33,446 nucleotides of DNA. Origin: a virus. Shown one piece after another: positions 1-6,946 of the stretch. Numbering within the stretch: the first letter of the stretch is position 1; every line of letters starts with the position of its first letter. A program made the translations under genes and the position numbers. The notes beneath the pieces are model-generated. The model saw only the letters and a list, made by a program, of their open reading frames with translations, did not search any database and was not told the DNA's origin. Location of the stretch: positions 1 to 33,446 of the IMG/VR virus record IMGVR_UViG_3300027859_000051. One strand, 5' to 3'.

Positions 1-138
1 GGTTATCCTATAACAGCAAAAGAAATAGAATATCTTATTAGAGATTTAGATTCTGAAACTGGTAATTGGTATTTAAAACGTCCAATTGATAAAGAAGCAG
101 AACGTGCTATTGAATTTGTATACAGGAAAAATATATGA
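1..138 (+). CDS. 3' end of an unidentified CDS (partial)
   Basis: An open frame runs from the first base of the window to a TGA at 136-138 and gives the last 45 residues of a protein. The tail is charged and includes an ITAKEIEYLIRDLDSETGNWY stretch followed by a basic end (VYRKNI). The stop overlaps the next start as ATGA, so the two genes are translationally coupled. No domain can be assigned from this fragment. Confidence 0.7.
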   Translation, partial: GYPITAKEIEYLIRDLDSETGNWYLKRPIDKEAERAIEFVYRKNI

Positions 139-668
139 CAAAAAATAAATACATGAATAAAGAATACAAATCATTTTTAATGGGAATGCTTTTTGGTGCA
201 TTTCTTATGTTTGTATTACTATTACCAACCAATGCGTATGGATACGACGAAAACAATGATAGGTTTTGTTTAGCACAAAACATATACTTTGAAGCGGGAA
301 ACCAACCATTTGCTGGGAGGTATGCAGTAGGAAATGTAACTATGAATCGTGTAGAAGATTTACAATTCCCTAACACAGTATGTGATGTGGTTTATCAAGC
401 CAAAGAATATAAATTATCTTGGACTGGAGAAACTATTCCAGCAAGAGGTATGTGCCAATTTAGTTGGTATTGTGACGGAAAGAGTGACGAACCAAAAGAT
501 AGTAAAACATGGATAGAGTCAATACGTATAGCAGATATGATATTAAATGAACCAACAATTGATGTGACATCTGGAGCTTTATGGTATCATGCAGATTACA
601 TACGACCATATTGGGCAGATCATTTAAAGTATGTTATCACAATCGAAGATCATATCTTCTATAAATAG
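135..668 (+). CDS. SleB/CwlJ-type cell wall hydrolase with N-terminal membrane segment
   Basis: This 177-residue protein has a short basic N-terminus, a hydrophobic segment at about residues 15-34 ending in NAYG, then a Hydrolase_2 (SleB-like) domain. Family signatures visible are CLAQNIYFEAGNQ with the catalytic-type glutamate, GRYAVGNVTMNRV and CQFSWYCDGK. SleB-family enzymes cut the glycan part of peptidoglycan, so this is a candidate endolysin. The hydrophobic segment could be a cleavable signal peptide or a signal-anchor-release sequence, allowing export through Sec without a classical holin. It starts in an ATGA overlap with the gene before it. Family call is strong; the lysis role is inferred. 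Confidence 0.88.
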   Translation: MTKNKYMNKEYKSFLMGMLFGAFLMFVLLLPTNAYGYDENNDRFCLAQNIYFEAGNQPFAGRYAVGNVTMNRVEDLQFPNTVCDVVYQAKEYKLSWTGETIPARGMCQFSWYCDGKSDEPKDSKTWIESIRIADMILNEPTIDVTSGALWYHADYIRPYWADHLKYVITIEDHIFYK

Positions 669-685
669 AATTAGAGGAAATAAAT

Positions 686-1186
686 ATGCCAAGAAAAAAG
701 AAAAGTGTTAAAGTAGCAAAGACCAAAGATGCGGTAATACCACAATCAGAAACAACTACAGTCACAAAGGTTAAAAGCATTCCTGATAAACAAGATGAGC
801 TTGAATTTTTAGGTGAATGGTTAGCAAAAGAATATTTGTCTATTGAATTGAATTACGATCCTTTAGAAGAACACCACATAACAAGAAATAATAAACTACA
901 ATCTTGCGATGGAAAAGATCCAAATGGAAGAACAGTAGAGGTTAGAACTAAGAAAAGATCTAATACTAATTTCGTATTAACTAAAGATGATTTAGAATCA
1001 TTTAATAATGCAGAAAGATGTATTATATGTGAATATGGAGATTCTAATACCATTGGAATGTGGGAGATTTTAGATAGAGAAGTTGTAGAGAAGAACAAAC
1101 AAATTAGACTTCCTATTAAACAATTACAATTATTGCTCTCCTTCGATAACGAAGAATTTGCAAACAAGATGAGAGCTAAGGGGTAA
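686..1186 (+). CDS. Hypothetical protein with basic N-terminus
   Basis: This 166-residue protein begins with a lysine-rich tail (MPRKKKSVKVAKTKD) and a threonine-rich linker. From about residue 35 a compact mixed alpha/beta region follows, with the segment DGKDPNGRTVEVRTKKR near residues 75-91. That D...ExR/K pattern is faintly reminiscent of a restriction-endonuclease fold, but the spacing is not convincing. An AGAGG-type ribosome site lies about 9 bases upstream of the ATG. It sits between a lysin and a secreted-nuclease homologue. I do not recognise the family. Confidence 0.8.
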   Translation: MPRKKKSVKVAKTKDAVIPQSETTTVTKVKSIPDKQDELEFLGEWLAKEYLSIELNYDPLEEHHITRNNKLQSCDGKDPNGRTVEVRTKKRSNTNFVLTKDDLESFNNAERCIICEYGDSNTIGMWEILDREVVEKNKQIRLPIKQLQLLLSFDNEEFANKMRAKG

Positions 1187-1188
1187 AC

Positions 1189-1614
1189 ATGTACGAATAT
1201 ATGGCAACAATAACAAGAGTAGTTGATGGAGATACAGCTAAGGTAGATATAGATCTAGGGTTTGGTATGTCTTACAAAAATCAAACTGTAAGATTTTATG
1301 GTATTGATACAGAAGAATCCAGAACAAGAGACCTTACAGAAAAATGGTATGGAAAGTTAGCTGCACAATATGTGAAAGATAGATTGATTGTAGGAGAGAA
1401 ATATAAAATGACTACATCAATTAGTAAAGGAAAGTTCGGAAGAATATTAGGAACTTTCTATTGTGAAGATGAAAATGGTGAATATAACCTTAATGAAAGA
1501 ATGGTCGAAATGAGTCATGCAGTTGCATATCACGGTCAATCTAAAGAAGAAATCCAGGAAGGACATATCGCTAATAGACAAAGATTAGCACAAAGGGGTT
1601 TACAACCAGACTAA
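1189..1614 (+). CDS. Staphylococcal nuclease (thermonuclease) homologue
   Basis: This 141-residue protein matches the SNase OB-fold family almost end to end. ITRVVDGDTAKVDIDLGFG gives the calcium-binding first part, VRFYGIDTEES carries the catalytic-type Arg and Glu, KFGRILGTF carries the second catalytic-type Arg, and LNERMVEMSHAV is the usual C-terminal signature. All key residues appear intact, so activity on DNA/RNA is expected. No signal peptide is present, so it should act inside the cell, probably in host DNA degradation or nucleotide scavenging. The last codons (RGLQPD) overlap the -35 region of the next promoter. Confidence 0.9.
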   Translation: MYEYMATITRVVDGDTAKVDIDLGFGMSYKNQTVRFYGIDTEESRTRDLTEKWYGKLAAQYVKDRLIVGEKYKMTTSISKGKFGRILGTFYCEDENGEYNLNERMVEMSHAVAYHGQSKEEIQEGHIANRQRLAQRGLQPD

Positions 1615-1627
1615 ACTATGATATAAT
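1599..1627 (+). promoter_or_regulatory. Sigma70-type (T4 early-like) promoter P1
   Basis: TTTACA at 1599-1604 and TATAAT at 1622-1627 are separated by 17 bp. The -35 is preceded by GGGG and the -10 by TG one base upstream (extended -10). The -35 lies inside the end of the SNase gene. The predicted start (about 1634-1635) coincides with the ATG at 1635, so the transcript should be leaderless. Confidence 0.8.
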
Positions 1628-1634
1628 ATACATT

Positions 1635-2123
1635 ATGAATTTAATTGAAACCTTTGGAATAAATATAGAAACAACTTTTACAATAGATGACTTAAACCAA
1701 GAAAGCTTAGATTGGGTTGAGTCTGAAGCTTCCCGATTCGCATCAGACGTAATCGACAATGAAGCAAGTCGCTATTCATTAACAGGAAAACCTAGATCCT
1801 ACGATGAAATCAAAAGAGACGCAACGCACGGTTTAGTCGCAGAAGCCTATCTTATGGAACACTGCGGTTATACCAACAACCCTAGAAAGTGGCATGACCT
1901 TATTACTCAGGCAGGTATAGAAACTGAAATAAAAACCTATAATGGATATAGCGAAGTTACAAGGTTTAATCAGATCCTAAAACTTGAAAGAAGAAAAACT
2001 AAATACCCACATGTTCTTATGTTTAAAAGACTTGATGGTGTATATACGTTTGACTCTTATTGGACACATAATGATGATAAAAAAGTATATGATGCAATCA
2101 TTGAAACCGGTACTACACACTAA
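1635..2123 (+). CDS. PD-(D/E)XK-like nuclease (putative)
   Basis: This 162-residue protein has an N-terminal helical half and, at about residues 87-100, the pattern WHDLITQAGIETEIKTYN. The D-(about 10)-ExK arrangement (D, then E-I-K) fits a PD-(D/E)XK nuclease core. The upstream ATHGLVAEAYLMEHCGY helix resembles the alpha helix with the accessory Glu in the same fold. Restriction-like phage nucleases of this size are common. It has no Shine-Dalgarno sequence and starts right at the predicted start of promoter P1. Gene prediction is strong; the nuclease call is an inference from one motif. Confidence 0.8.
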   Translation: MNLIETFGINIETTFTIDDLNQESLDWVESEASRFASDVIDNEASRYSLTGKPRSYDEIKRDATHGLVAEAYLMEHCGYTNNPRKWHDLITQAGIETEIKTYNGYSEVTRFNQILKLERRKTKYPHVLMFKRLDGVYTFDSYWTHNDDKKVYDAIIETGTTH

Positions 2124-2215
2124 TGAACCACGAAGACTACTTACCTCTTTCACTCTTATTAATTTTATTAATGGTATTGATTTACGGACCATTAATAAGA
2201 TCTATAATTTATTAA
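2123..2215 (+). CDS. Small single-span membrane protein (30 aa)
   Basis: A TAATG junction couples this 30-codon frame to the nuclease gene before it. The product starts MNHEDYLPL and is then almost purely hydrophobic (LLLILLMVLIYGPL), ending RSIIY, as expected for one membrane helix. It stops at 2213-2215, inside the hairpin that precedes promoter P2. The coding region contains a perfect 11-bp inverted repeat (2165-2198), so the sequence may serve a DNA or RNA role as well or instead. Function unknown. Confidence 0.55.
   Translation: MNHEDYLPLSLLLILLMVLIYGPLIRSIIY
2165..2198. repeat. Perfect 11-bp inverted repeat
   Basis: TTATTAATGGT at 2165-2175 is matched by ACCATTAATAA at 2188-2198, with a 12-base spacer. 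It lies about 28 bases upstream of the -35 of promoter P2 and inside the 30-codon membrane gene. It could be an operator or an RNA stem-loop. Confidence 0.6.
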
Positions 2216-2235
2216 GCCCTAGGGGTTTACTTTTA
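2213..2235 (+). terminator. Weak terminator-like hairpin overlapping a -35 box
   Basis: Bases 2213-2219 (TAAGCCC, with one G-T pair) can pair with 2223-2229 around a 3-base loop, and the stem is followed by a T-rich run at 2231-2238. The 3' arm is the GGGTTTA of promoter P2, so one sequence could both end upstream transcription and start new transcription. The short loop makes this less certain than the other two examples. Confidence 0.4.
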
Positions 2236-2254
2236 TTTAAAACTACGGTATAAT
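2226..2254 (+). promoter_or_regulatory. T4 early-like promoter P2
   Basis: TTTACT (2226-2231) and TATAAT (2249-2254) are 17 bp apart, with CTAGGGG before the -35. The predicted start is about 2261, three bases before the ATG at 2264, so the GGAG between the -10 and the ATG would not be in this transcript. It drives the nucleotide module at 2264-5063. Confidence 0.85.
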
Positions 2255-2263
2255 GGAGATATT

Positions 2264-2599
2264 ATGAAACCTTTAAATATATTAAAAACAGCTGCCGATC
2301 TTATTGTTAAGAAAGGCAATGACTATCAGAATCCTAAATCTAGGATCAAACAAGCAGACTACTATCCAAATGGTGCACAAACTATTTTAGATATTATGAC
2401 TGGTAAAGTTAATCGTATGCACTCTGTATTAGATGCTATGAAAGACGATGAAAACTATGTAGAAAATTTCGAATCACTTCATGATTCAGCTATCGACCTA
2501 ATTAACTATGCTGCTTTCTTTTCAGCGTATTTAGACCACGATATAGATGGCCAAGATTCAAGTCGTGATATATTCAATCGGGTGAAAGATGAATCTTAA
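2264..2599 (+). CDS. Nmad1/DUF1599-like nucleotide-modification-associated protein
   Basis: This 111-residue protein begins with a helix ending VKKGNDYQNP, followed by YYPNGAQTILDIMTGKVNRMHS and, near residues 67-90, FESLHDSAIDLINYAAFFSAYL. This layout (early YxNP, a KVxR-type middle and a final DxxxDLxNYA helix) matches the DUF1599/Nmad1 family, a MazG-like all-alpha fold linked to modified-nucleotide metabolism in phages. It is the first gene of a coupled set and overlaps the next gene by 11 bases. Its exact reaction is not known; family assignment is from memory of the motif pattern. Confidence 0.75.
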   Translation: MKPLNILKTAADLIVKKGNDYQNPKSRIKQADYYPNGAQTILDIMTGKVNRMHSVLDAMKDDENYVENFESLHDSAIDLINYAAFFSAYLDHDIDGQDSSRDIFNRVKDES

Positions 2600-3308
2600 A
2601 GAAGGCTTATATAAATTACGTAAAGACCTTTTAGAAAAAGGTTATGAAATAGATACCGAAAGGTGGCAAGGTGCTACAGAACATCCCACGTTCTTAGAAA
2701 TATTACATGCAGATATGCAAGCAGAAATGTACAATGATCCACAAGAAGCTAGTACAGAATTAGGTGCAGCACAACCTTGGGCAGACGAACACTTTGAAGA
2801 ACGTGTTGGAGGTATACCTTGTAACCCACCACCAAGTCATGTACACTGGTTAAAAGATACAGACAAATATCTAATGGATGAAGCATTCTCTCATTCATAT
2901 CCAGAACGTATGTGGCAAGATACAGAACAAATGGGTGTTAGATTTAATATAGCTAATCTAAATACCGCAGTAGAATTACTAAAGAAAGAACCAACAACAA
3001 GACAATGTTATATTCCTATTTGGTTTCCTGAAGATGGTACGGCCGCTCTCGCGGGCGAACGCGTTCCGTGCACGTTCGGGTGGCACTTTATGATTAGACA
3101 TGGAAAACTACATTGTGCTTATCACATGCGTTCTTGCGACGTTATGCGACATCTACATAATGACTTATACTTTGCTAATCGTTTGGCCTTATGGTTAATA
3201 GAACAAGCAGATCTAGATGTAGTACCAGGAACAATACACTTTAGTGCTAGCTCTCTACATTGTTTTGTAGTAGATAAATATTCTTTAAATCAATTTGTAA
3301 ACGGATAA
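2589..3308 (+). CDS. dCMP hydroxymethylase-like enzyme (T4 gp42 / thymidylate synthase superfamily)
   Basis: The C-terminal half has the thymidylate-synthase fold signatures: RQCYIPIWF, a nucleophilic Cys161 in VPCTFGWHF, HMRSCDVMRHLHNDLYF, and GTIHFSASSLHCF. In thymidylate synthase the residue after this RS.D block is an Asn that binds dUMP. Here it is Asp192 (in HND), exactly as in T4 dCMP hydroxymethylase (MRSNDV...RNDY). That residue is known to set preference for dCMP. The expected reaction is dCMP to 5-hydroxymethyl-dCMP using methylene-tetrahydrofolate. At 239 residues its length is close to T4 gp42. A GC-rich codon island covers the active-site cysteine. It overlaps both neighbours. 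dCMP preference is inferred. Confidence 0.88.
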   Translation: MNLKEGLYKLRKDLLEKGYEIDTERWQGATEHPTFLEILHADMQAEMYNDPQEASTELGAAQPWADEHFEERVGGIPCNPPPSHVHWLKDTDKYLMDEAFSHSYPERMWQDTEQMGVRFNIANLNTAVELLKKEPTTRQCYIPIWFPEDGTAALAGERVPCTFGWHFMIRHGKLHCAYHMRSCDVMRHLHNDLYFANRLALWLIEQADLDVVPGTIHFSASSLHCFVVDKYSLNQFVNG

Positions 3309-4633
3309 TGTGCGGATTTTTAATACATAAACATAATACACCTAACAAGGAATTAACAGAACAAATCATGGAAGGAATGGCCTATCGCGGTCTTCCTGGA
3401 TATTCTAATTATAAACATTGGAAAGGTTATGACATGGCTCATACATCTTTACCAATGGTCTGTAAAGACAAAGAAAAATCTATTCAACCAATACAAAATC
3501 ATAGGTGGGAATCTCCATCAATGTTTGTTGGTGAAATATTTAATTGGGAAGACTTTGGTGAAGATTTCGATCACGACGGTCACATGTTACATTCACTATA
3601 TAAAGAAATGGAAGACGATGATCTATTCCATCACTTCGATGGGTTCTGGTCCTTTATTACTTTTGTAGAAGATAAACCAATAGTCTATACAGATTTCTTA
3701 GGTATTAAACCTGTATATTATAGAACAGATGTAGAAGCTATTGCATCAGAACCAAACGCACTGATGGGTCTTGGTACTATTACACCTGATTACCTATATC
3801 TTTCTAATGTTATGAAATGGGGTTATGATTATACTGGTGCTACACCGTGGAACGAAATTAAACAATTAAAACCTGGCCATTATTTGTATGAGGGTCAAGA
3901 AGTAAGATACTATGATTGGACAAAGGTTCCTTGTCATAATCTAAGAGATGATTTAAGTCAAGCAGTTATTAATCGTTTAGGTGGATTTAGAGAGGCAGCT
4001 ATATTACTTAGTGGTGGTTTAGATTCTACAATCATACATGGATTAATCAAAGAACAAGGTTTGGATATAACACCAATACATGTTAGTAATCACGAAAAAG
4101 ATTTCGCGTCCTTAGTCTGTAAAGATGTCGTAGAGGTTTCATTAGATTCTATTACAGATAGGGACGCAATCTCTATACACCAAACTCCTGTTGACCTTGG
4201 TTCAGTTAAACCACAAATAGCTATGGGAGAACAGTTAAAAGAATTGGGATTTCATAATGTTCTAACAGGAGATGGCGCAGACGAATTATTTGGTGGTTAT
4301 CGAAGAGCAAAAGAATACGATAGCCAATATTCAGATGTGTTTTGTGAATTGCCATATTATCATTTACCAAAACTAGATAGAACTATGATGTGGTCTACAG
4401 TGGAACTACGTGCTCCATTCTTAGCACCATCAGTTATATGTCATGGATTAAATACACCTTATTCAGAAAGACAAGGTGAAAAGAAAAGATTAAAAGAAGT
4501 ATTTGCAGATCTAGTACCAAGTAAGATATTGGAAAGAGATAAGCATCCACTTAAAACTGATTCAATTAGGTATGAACCAATGAGACAAAGACAAATCAAT
4601 AATACACTATGGAGAGACATGTATGGGTTCTAA
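3308..4633 (+). CDS. Asparagine-synthase-like glutamine amidotransferase (AsnB family)
   Basis: This 441-residue protein starts MCGF, so removal of Met exposes the catalytic Cys of a class II glutamine amidotransferase; the ATG at 3308 is therefore the true start. Residues up to about 190 form the glutaminase domain. The second domain has the PP-loop SGGLDST (about 235-241) and GDGADELFGGY (about 321-331), both AsnB hallmarks for ATP-dependent adenylation and amide transfer. It is shorter than E. coli AsnB (about 550). It begins on the last base of the hydroxymethylase gene and overlaps the deaminase gene by 11 bases. The acceptor could be aspartate or a nucleotide-derived carboxylate. Confidence 0.92.
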   Translation: MCGFLIHKHNTPNKELTEQIMEGMAYRGLPGYSNYKHWKGYDMAHTSLPMVCKDKEKSIQPIQNHRWESPSMFVGEIFNWEDFGEDFDHDGHMLHSLYKEMEDDDLFHHFDGFWSFITFVEDKPIVYTDFLGIKPVYYRTDVEAIASEPNALMGLGTITPDYLYLSNVMKWGYDYTGATPWNEIKQLKPGHYLYEGQEVRYYDWTKVPCHNLRDDLSQAVINRLGGFREAAILLSGGLDSTIIHGLIKEQGLDITPIHVSNHEKDFASLVCKDVVEVSLDSITDRDAISIHQTPVDLGSVKPQIAMGEQLKELGFHNVLTGDGADELFGGYRRAKEYDSQYSDVFCELPYYHLPKLDRTMMWSTVELRAPFLAPSVICHGLNTPYSERQGEKKRLKEVFADLVPSKILERDKHPLKTDSIRYEPMRQRQINNTLWRDMYGF

Positions 4634-5063
4634 AAAGTATGACCACAGATATTTAGAGTTAGCTAAGTTCTTTTCTACTTGGTCTAAAGACCCTAGCACA
4701 CAAATAGGTGCAGTAGCTATAGGATCAAAAGGTCAAGTATTGGCACAAGGTTATAATGGGTTTCCTAGAAAGGTAAATGAATCAGATGAACGTTATACTA
4801 ATAGAGAAACAAAATACAAATATGTAGTTCATGCAGAAATGAATTGCATATACAACGCATCTTATAATGGTGCTAAGTTAGATGGTGCAACTATGTACGT
4901 ATATGGATTACCAGTTTGTCACGAATGTGCAAAAGCTATTATCCAAGTAGGAATTACACGTGTGGTTGTACCAATTATAGATTTACCAGAAAGGTGGAAA
5001 GAATCCACCGACCTAACAATGACAATGTTTGAAGAAGCAGGGGTCGAATATGAATTCATTTAG
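4623..5063 (+). CDS. Deoxycytidylate (dCMP) deaminase
   Basis: This 146-residue protein has STWSKDPSTQIGAVAIG and GYNGFPR near the N-terminus, then the zinc site HAEMN (His and catalytic Glu) and PVCHECAKAIIQ with the two zinc cysteines. This pattern is typical of dCMP deaminases, which convert dCMP to dUMP for thymidylate synthesis. Length fits. It overlaps the AsnB gene by 11 bases and is the last gene before promoter P3. With a dCMP hydroxymethylase-like enzyme in the same operon, the two would compete for one substrate, as happens in T4. Confidence 0.92.
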   Translation: MGSKKYDHRYLELAKFFSTWSKDPSTQIGAVAIGSKGQVLAQGYNGFPRKVNESDERYTNRETKYKYVVHAEMNCIYNASYNGAKLDGATMYVYGLPVCHECAKAIIQVGITRVVVPIIDLPERWKESTDLTMTMFEEAGVEYEFI

Positions 5064-5067
5064 GGGG

Positions 5068-5096
5068 TTTACTTTTATTAAGTTTTATGGTATAAT
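5068..5096 (+). promoter_or_regulatory. T4 early-like promoter P3
   Basis: TTTACT (5068-5073) and TATAAT (5091-5096) are 17 bp apart, with GGGGG before the -35 and TGG before the -10. It begins right after the deaminase stop. The predicted start near 5103 leaves a leader of about 26 bases with a GGAG ribosome site before the ATG at 5129. Confidence 0.88.
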
Positions 5097-5128
5097 AGGC
5101 CTTGCAAAAACAATTATGGAGAAAATAA

Positions 5129-5641
5129 ATGTATGGAATAAATGATGTATTTCCTGGCTTTGCTATGAATATAGTTAAACCTCATGGAAATGAAATGACA
5201 AGTATGACAGAAGAAGATCTTTTTGGAGAATGGTCTGTCGTATACTTTTATCCAAAAGACTTTACTTTTATTTGTCCTACAGAAATAGCTGCAATGGATA
5301 TTGTAGAAAAAGAATGTGATGTTCTAGGTATATCTGGAGACAATGAATTTTGTAAAGCCGCTTGGAAAGAGGTTAATGGATTAATAAGAGATATTAATCA
5401 TCCACTTGGTGCAGACTGTGGACTACTATTAGCTTCTGAATTAGGTATTGTAGATATAGATGAACAAGTTGCTTTAAGAGCTACATTCATTCTAGACCCT
5501 GATAATATTATAAAACATGTGAGTGTAAATGCTTTGGACACAGGAAGAAACGCTGATGAGATCCTTAGAACATTACAAGCACTTAAAGCTGGTGGGCTAA
5601 CTGGATGCAGTTGGAACCCAGGGGAGGAGTTCGTTGCCTAG
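5129..5641 (+). CDS. Peroxiredoxin (AhpC/TSA family)
   Basis: This 170-residue protein has the peroxidatic site [12 protein letters not shown] with Cys49 and the Pro and Thr that polarise the peroxide. A C-terminal [11 protein letters not shown] places a candidate resolving Cys at 160. The middle [14 protein letters not shown] and [13 protein letters not shown] strands are typical of AhpC-like thioredoxin folds. It should reduce hydrogen peroxide or organic peroxides in the cytoplasm. It is the first gene after promoter P3, with a normal leader and GGAG site, so early expression is likely. A phage-borne peroxiredoxin would protect DNA synthesis or the RNR radical from oxidative stress (inference). 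Confidence 0.93.
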   Translation: MYGINDVFPGFAMNIVKPHGNEMTSMTEEDLFGEWSVVYFYPKDFTFICPTEIAAMDIVEKECDVLGISGDNEFCKAAWKEVNGLIRDINHPLGADCGLLLASELGIVDIDEQVALRATFILDPDNIIKHVSVNALDTGRNADEILRTLQALKAGGLTGCSWNPGEEFVA

Positions 5642-5885
5642 TGTAGATCTAAGACCAAGGAAACGTCATCCCAAAGATAAGCGTCCGCCTAAACCAATGC
5701 CTTTCGATGTTGCATTACGTAAGTTTAAAAAGCAATGTGAAAAAGCTGGTATCGTGCAAGAAGTAAGACGTAGAGAGTATTACGAAAAGCCAAACCAGAA
5801 AAGGAAAAGAAAGAAAGCTGAAGGAATAGCACGCTGGAAAAAGAAAGAAAGATCAATGCAACTCAGACCAGAAAGGAGGTACTAA
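5634..5885 (+). CDS. rpsU: Ribosomal protein bS21
   Basis: This 83-residue, very basic protein contains [19 protein letters not shown] and [20 protein letters not shown], which match bacterial bS21 residue for residue over its core. bS21 sits next to the anti-Shine-Dalgarno end of 16S rRNA on the 30S platform and helps choose mRNAs. The start is TTG at 5634, set by the strong AGGGGAGGAG site 5-14 bases upstream and an 8-base overlap with the peroxiredoxin gene. An N-terminal extension ([16 protein letters not shown]) goes beyond the usual start. bS21 genes are known from several phages, including phages of SAR11. Likely role: biasing host ribosomes to phage mRNAs. Confidence 0.93.
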   Translation: MPSVDLRPRKRHPKDKRPPKPMPFDVALRKFKKQCEKAGIVQEVRRREYYEKPNQKRKRKKAEGIARWKKKERSMQLRPERRY

Positions 5886-6946
5886 TGGCTAGTTTAATGT
5901 CTAAATTACATAAGAATTCTAAGATTAAAATGTCTAACACTTTAGATAAATCAGAATTCTTTACAGATAAAAATGCAACCACCACATCCGTTCCAATGAT
6001 AAACGTAGCTTTGTCAGGAGATATGGAAGGTGGATTATACTCCGGACTTACAGTTCTAGCTGGTCCGAGTAAACACTTTAAAACTTCTTTTGCCTTATTA
6101 ATGGCATCAGATTATTTAAAAGAAAACGAAGATGCAGTCTTAATGTTTTATGATTCAGAGTTTGGTTCACCACAATCATACTTTGAAGCATTTGACATTG
6201 ACACATCTAGAGTTTTACATACTCCTATAACTGATGTAGAACAACTTAAGTTCGATTTAGTTAGTCAACTAGATAATCTAGAGAAAGGAGATAAAGTCGT
6301 GATTATTATAGATTCGATTGGTAACTTAGCATCTAAGAAAGAATTAGAAGATGCACTAAGTGAAAAATCGGTCGCTGATATGTCACGTGCAAAGGCGCTA
6401 AAAGGTTTATTCAGAATGGTAACACCATATCTGAAAATGAAAGATATTCCTCTTTTAGCTGTTAACCATACCTATCAAGAGATGGGTTTATTCCCTAAAG
6501 CTATTGTTTCAGGTGGTACTGGAATATATTACTCTGCCGATAATATTTGGATTATTGGAAGACAACAACAGAAACAGGGAACACAAATAAAAGGATATAA
6601 TTTTGTTATTAACGTCGAAAAATCAAGATTTGTTAAAGAAAAGTCTAAAGTCCCTATCTCAGTTTCTTGGGATGGTGGCATCGAAAAGTACAGCGGTCTT
6701 CTGGATGTTGCTCTTGCTGGTGGGTATGTTGCTAAGCCTAATGTTGGTTGGTACTCTAAAGTTGATAAGTCTACTGGGGAACTCTTGGATCCTAAAGTCA
6801 GAGAAAAAGATACTCTCAACAAAGAATTCTGGGACTCGATTTTTGAAGGAACAGACTTTAAAGAATTTGTCAAAGGCCACTACCAAATTGGATCAGTACC
6901 CTTATTAGATGTAGAACTAGATATAGAGACTGAAGATGGAAGTTAG
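5885..6946 (+). CDS. uvsX: UvsX RecA-like recombinase
   Basis: This 353-residue protein has the T4 UvsX-type Walker A GPSKHFKTS at residues 60-68, where Phe replaces the usual Gly as in T4 UvsX. Walker B follows at VVIIIDSIGN (about 137-146), with LLAVNHTYQEMG and GGTGIYYSADNIWIIGR further on. It forms filaments on ssDNA and drives strand exchange in recombination-dependent replication and repair. The ribosome site AAAGGAGGT lies 4 bases before the ATG and pairs with about 11 bases of an alphaproteobacterial 16S 3' end, suggesting strong expression. It starts on the last base of the bS21 gene and overlaps the next gene by 11 bases. Confidence 0.95.
   Translation: MASLMSKLHKNSKIKMSNTLDKSEFFTDKNATTTSVPMINVALSGDMEGGLYSGLTVLAGPSKHFKTSFALLMASDYLKENEDAVLMFYDSEFGSPQSYFEAFDIDTSRVLHTPITDVEQLKFDLVSQLDNLEKGDKVVIIIDSIGNLASKKELEDALSEKSVADMSRAKALKGLFRMVTPYLKMKDIPLLAVNHTYQEMGLFPKAIVSGGTGIYYSADNIWIIGRQQQKQGTQIKGYNFVINVEKSRFVKEKSKVPISVSWDGGIEKYSGLLDVALAGGYVAKPNVGWYSKVDKSTGELLDPKVREKDTLNKEFWDSIFEGTDFKEFVKGHYQIGSVPLLDVELDIETEDGS

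Noticed and set aside
660-667. TATAAATA, an exact match to the T4 late promoter box
   Set aside because: It is made of the last codons and stop of the SleB-type gene (Tyr-Lys-stop), and AT-rich 8-mers of this kind occur by chance many times here. It could still serve the gene at 686, but nothing else supports it.
1984-2253. 89-codon + strand ORF overlapping the nuclease gene and promoter P2
   Set aside because: It runs in another frame through the nuclease gene and a promoter, with no recognisable product. The 30-codon frame at 2123 fits the coupling pattern better.
2589-3308. Annotation as plain thymidylate synthase
   Set aside because: The Asn that binds dUMP is replaced by Asp192, and the MRS.DV...ND block follows T4 dCMP hydroxymethylase more closely.
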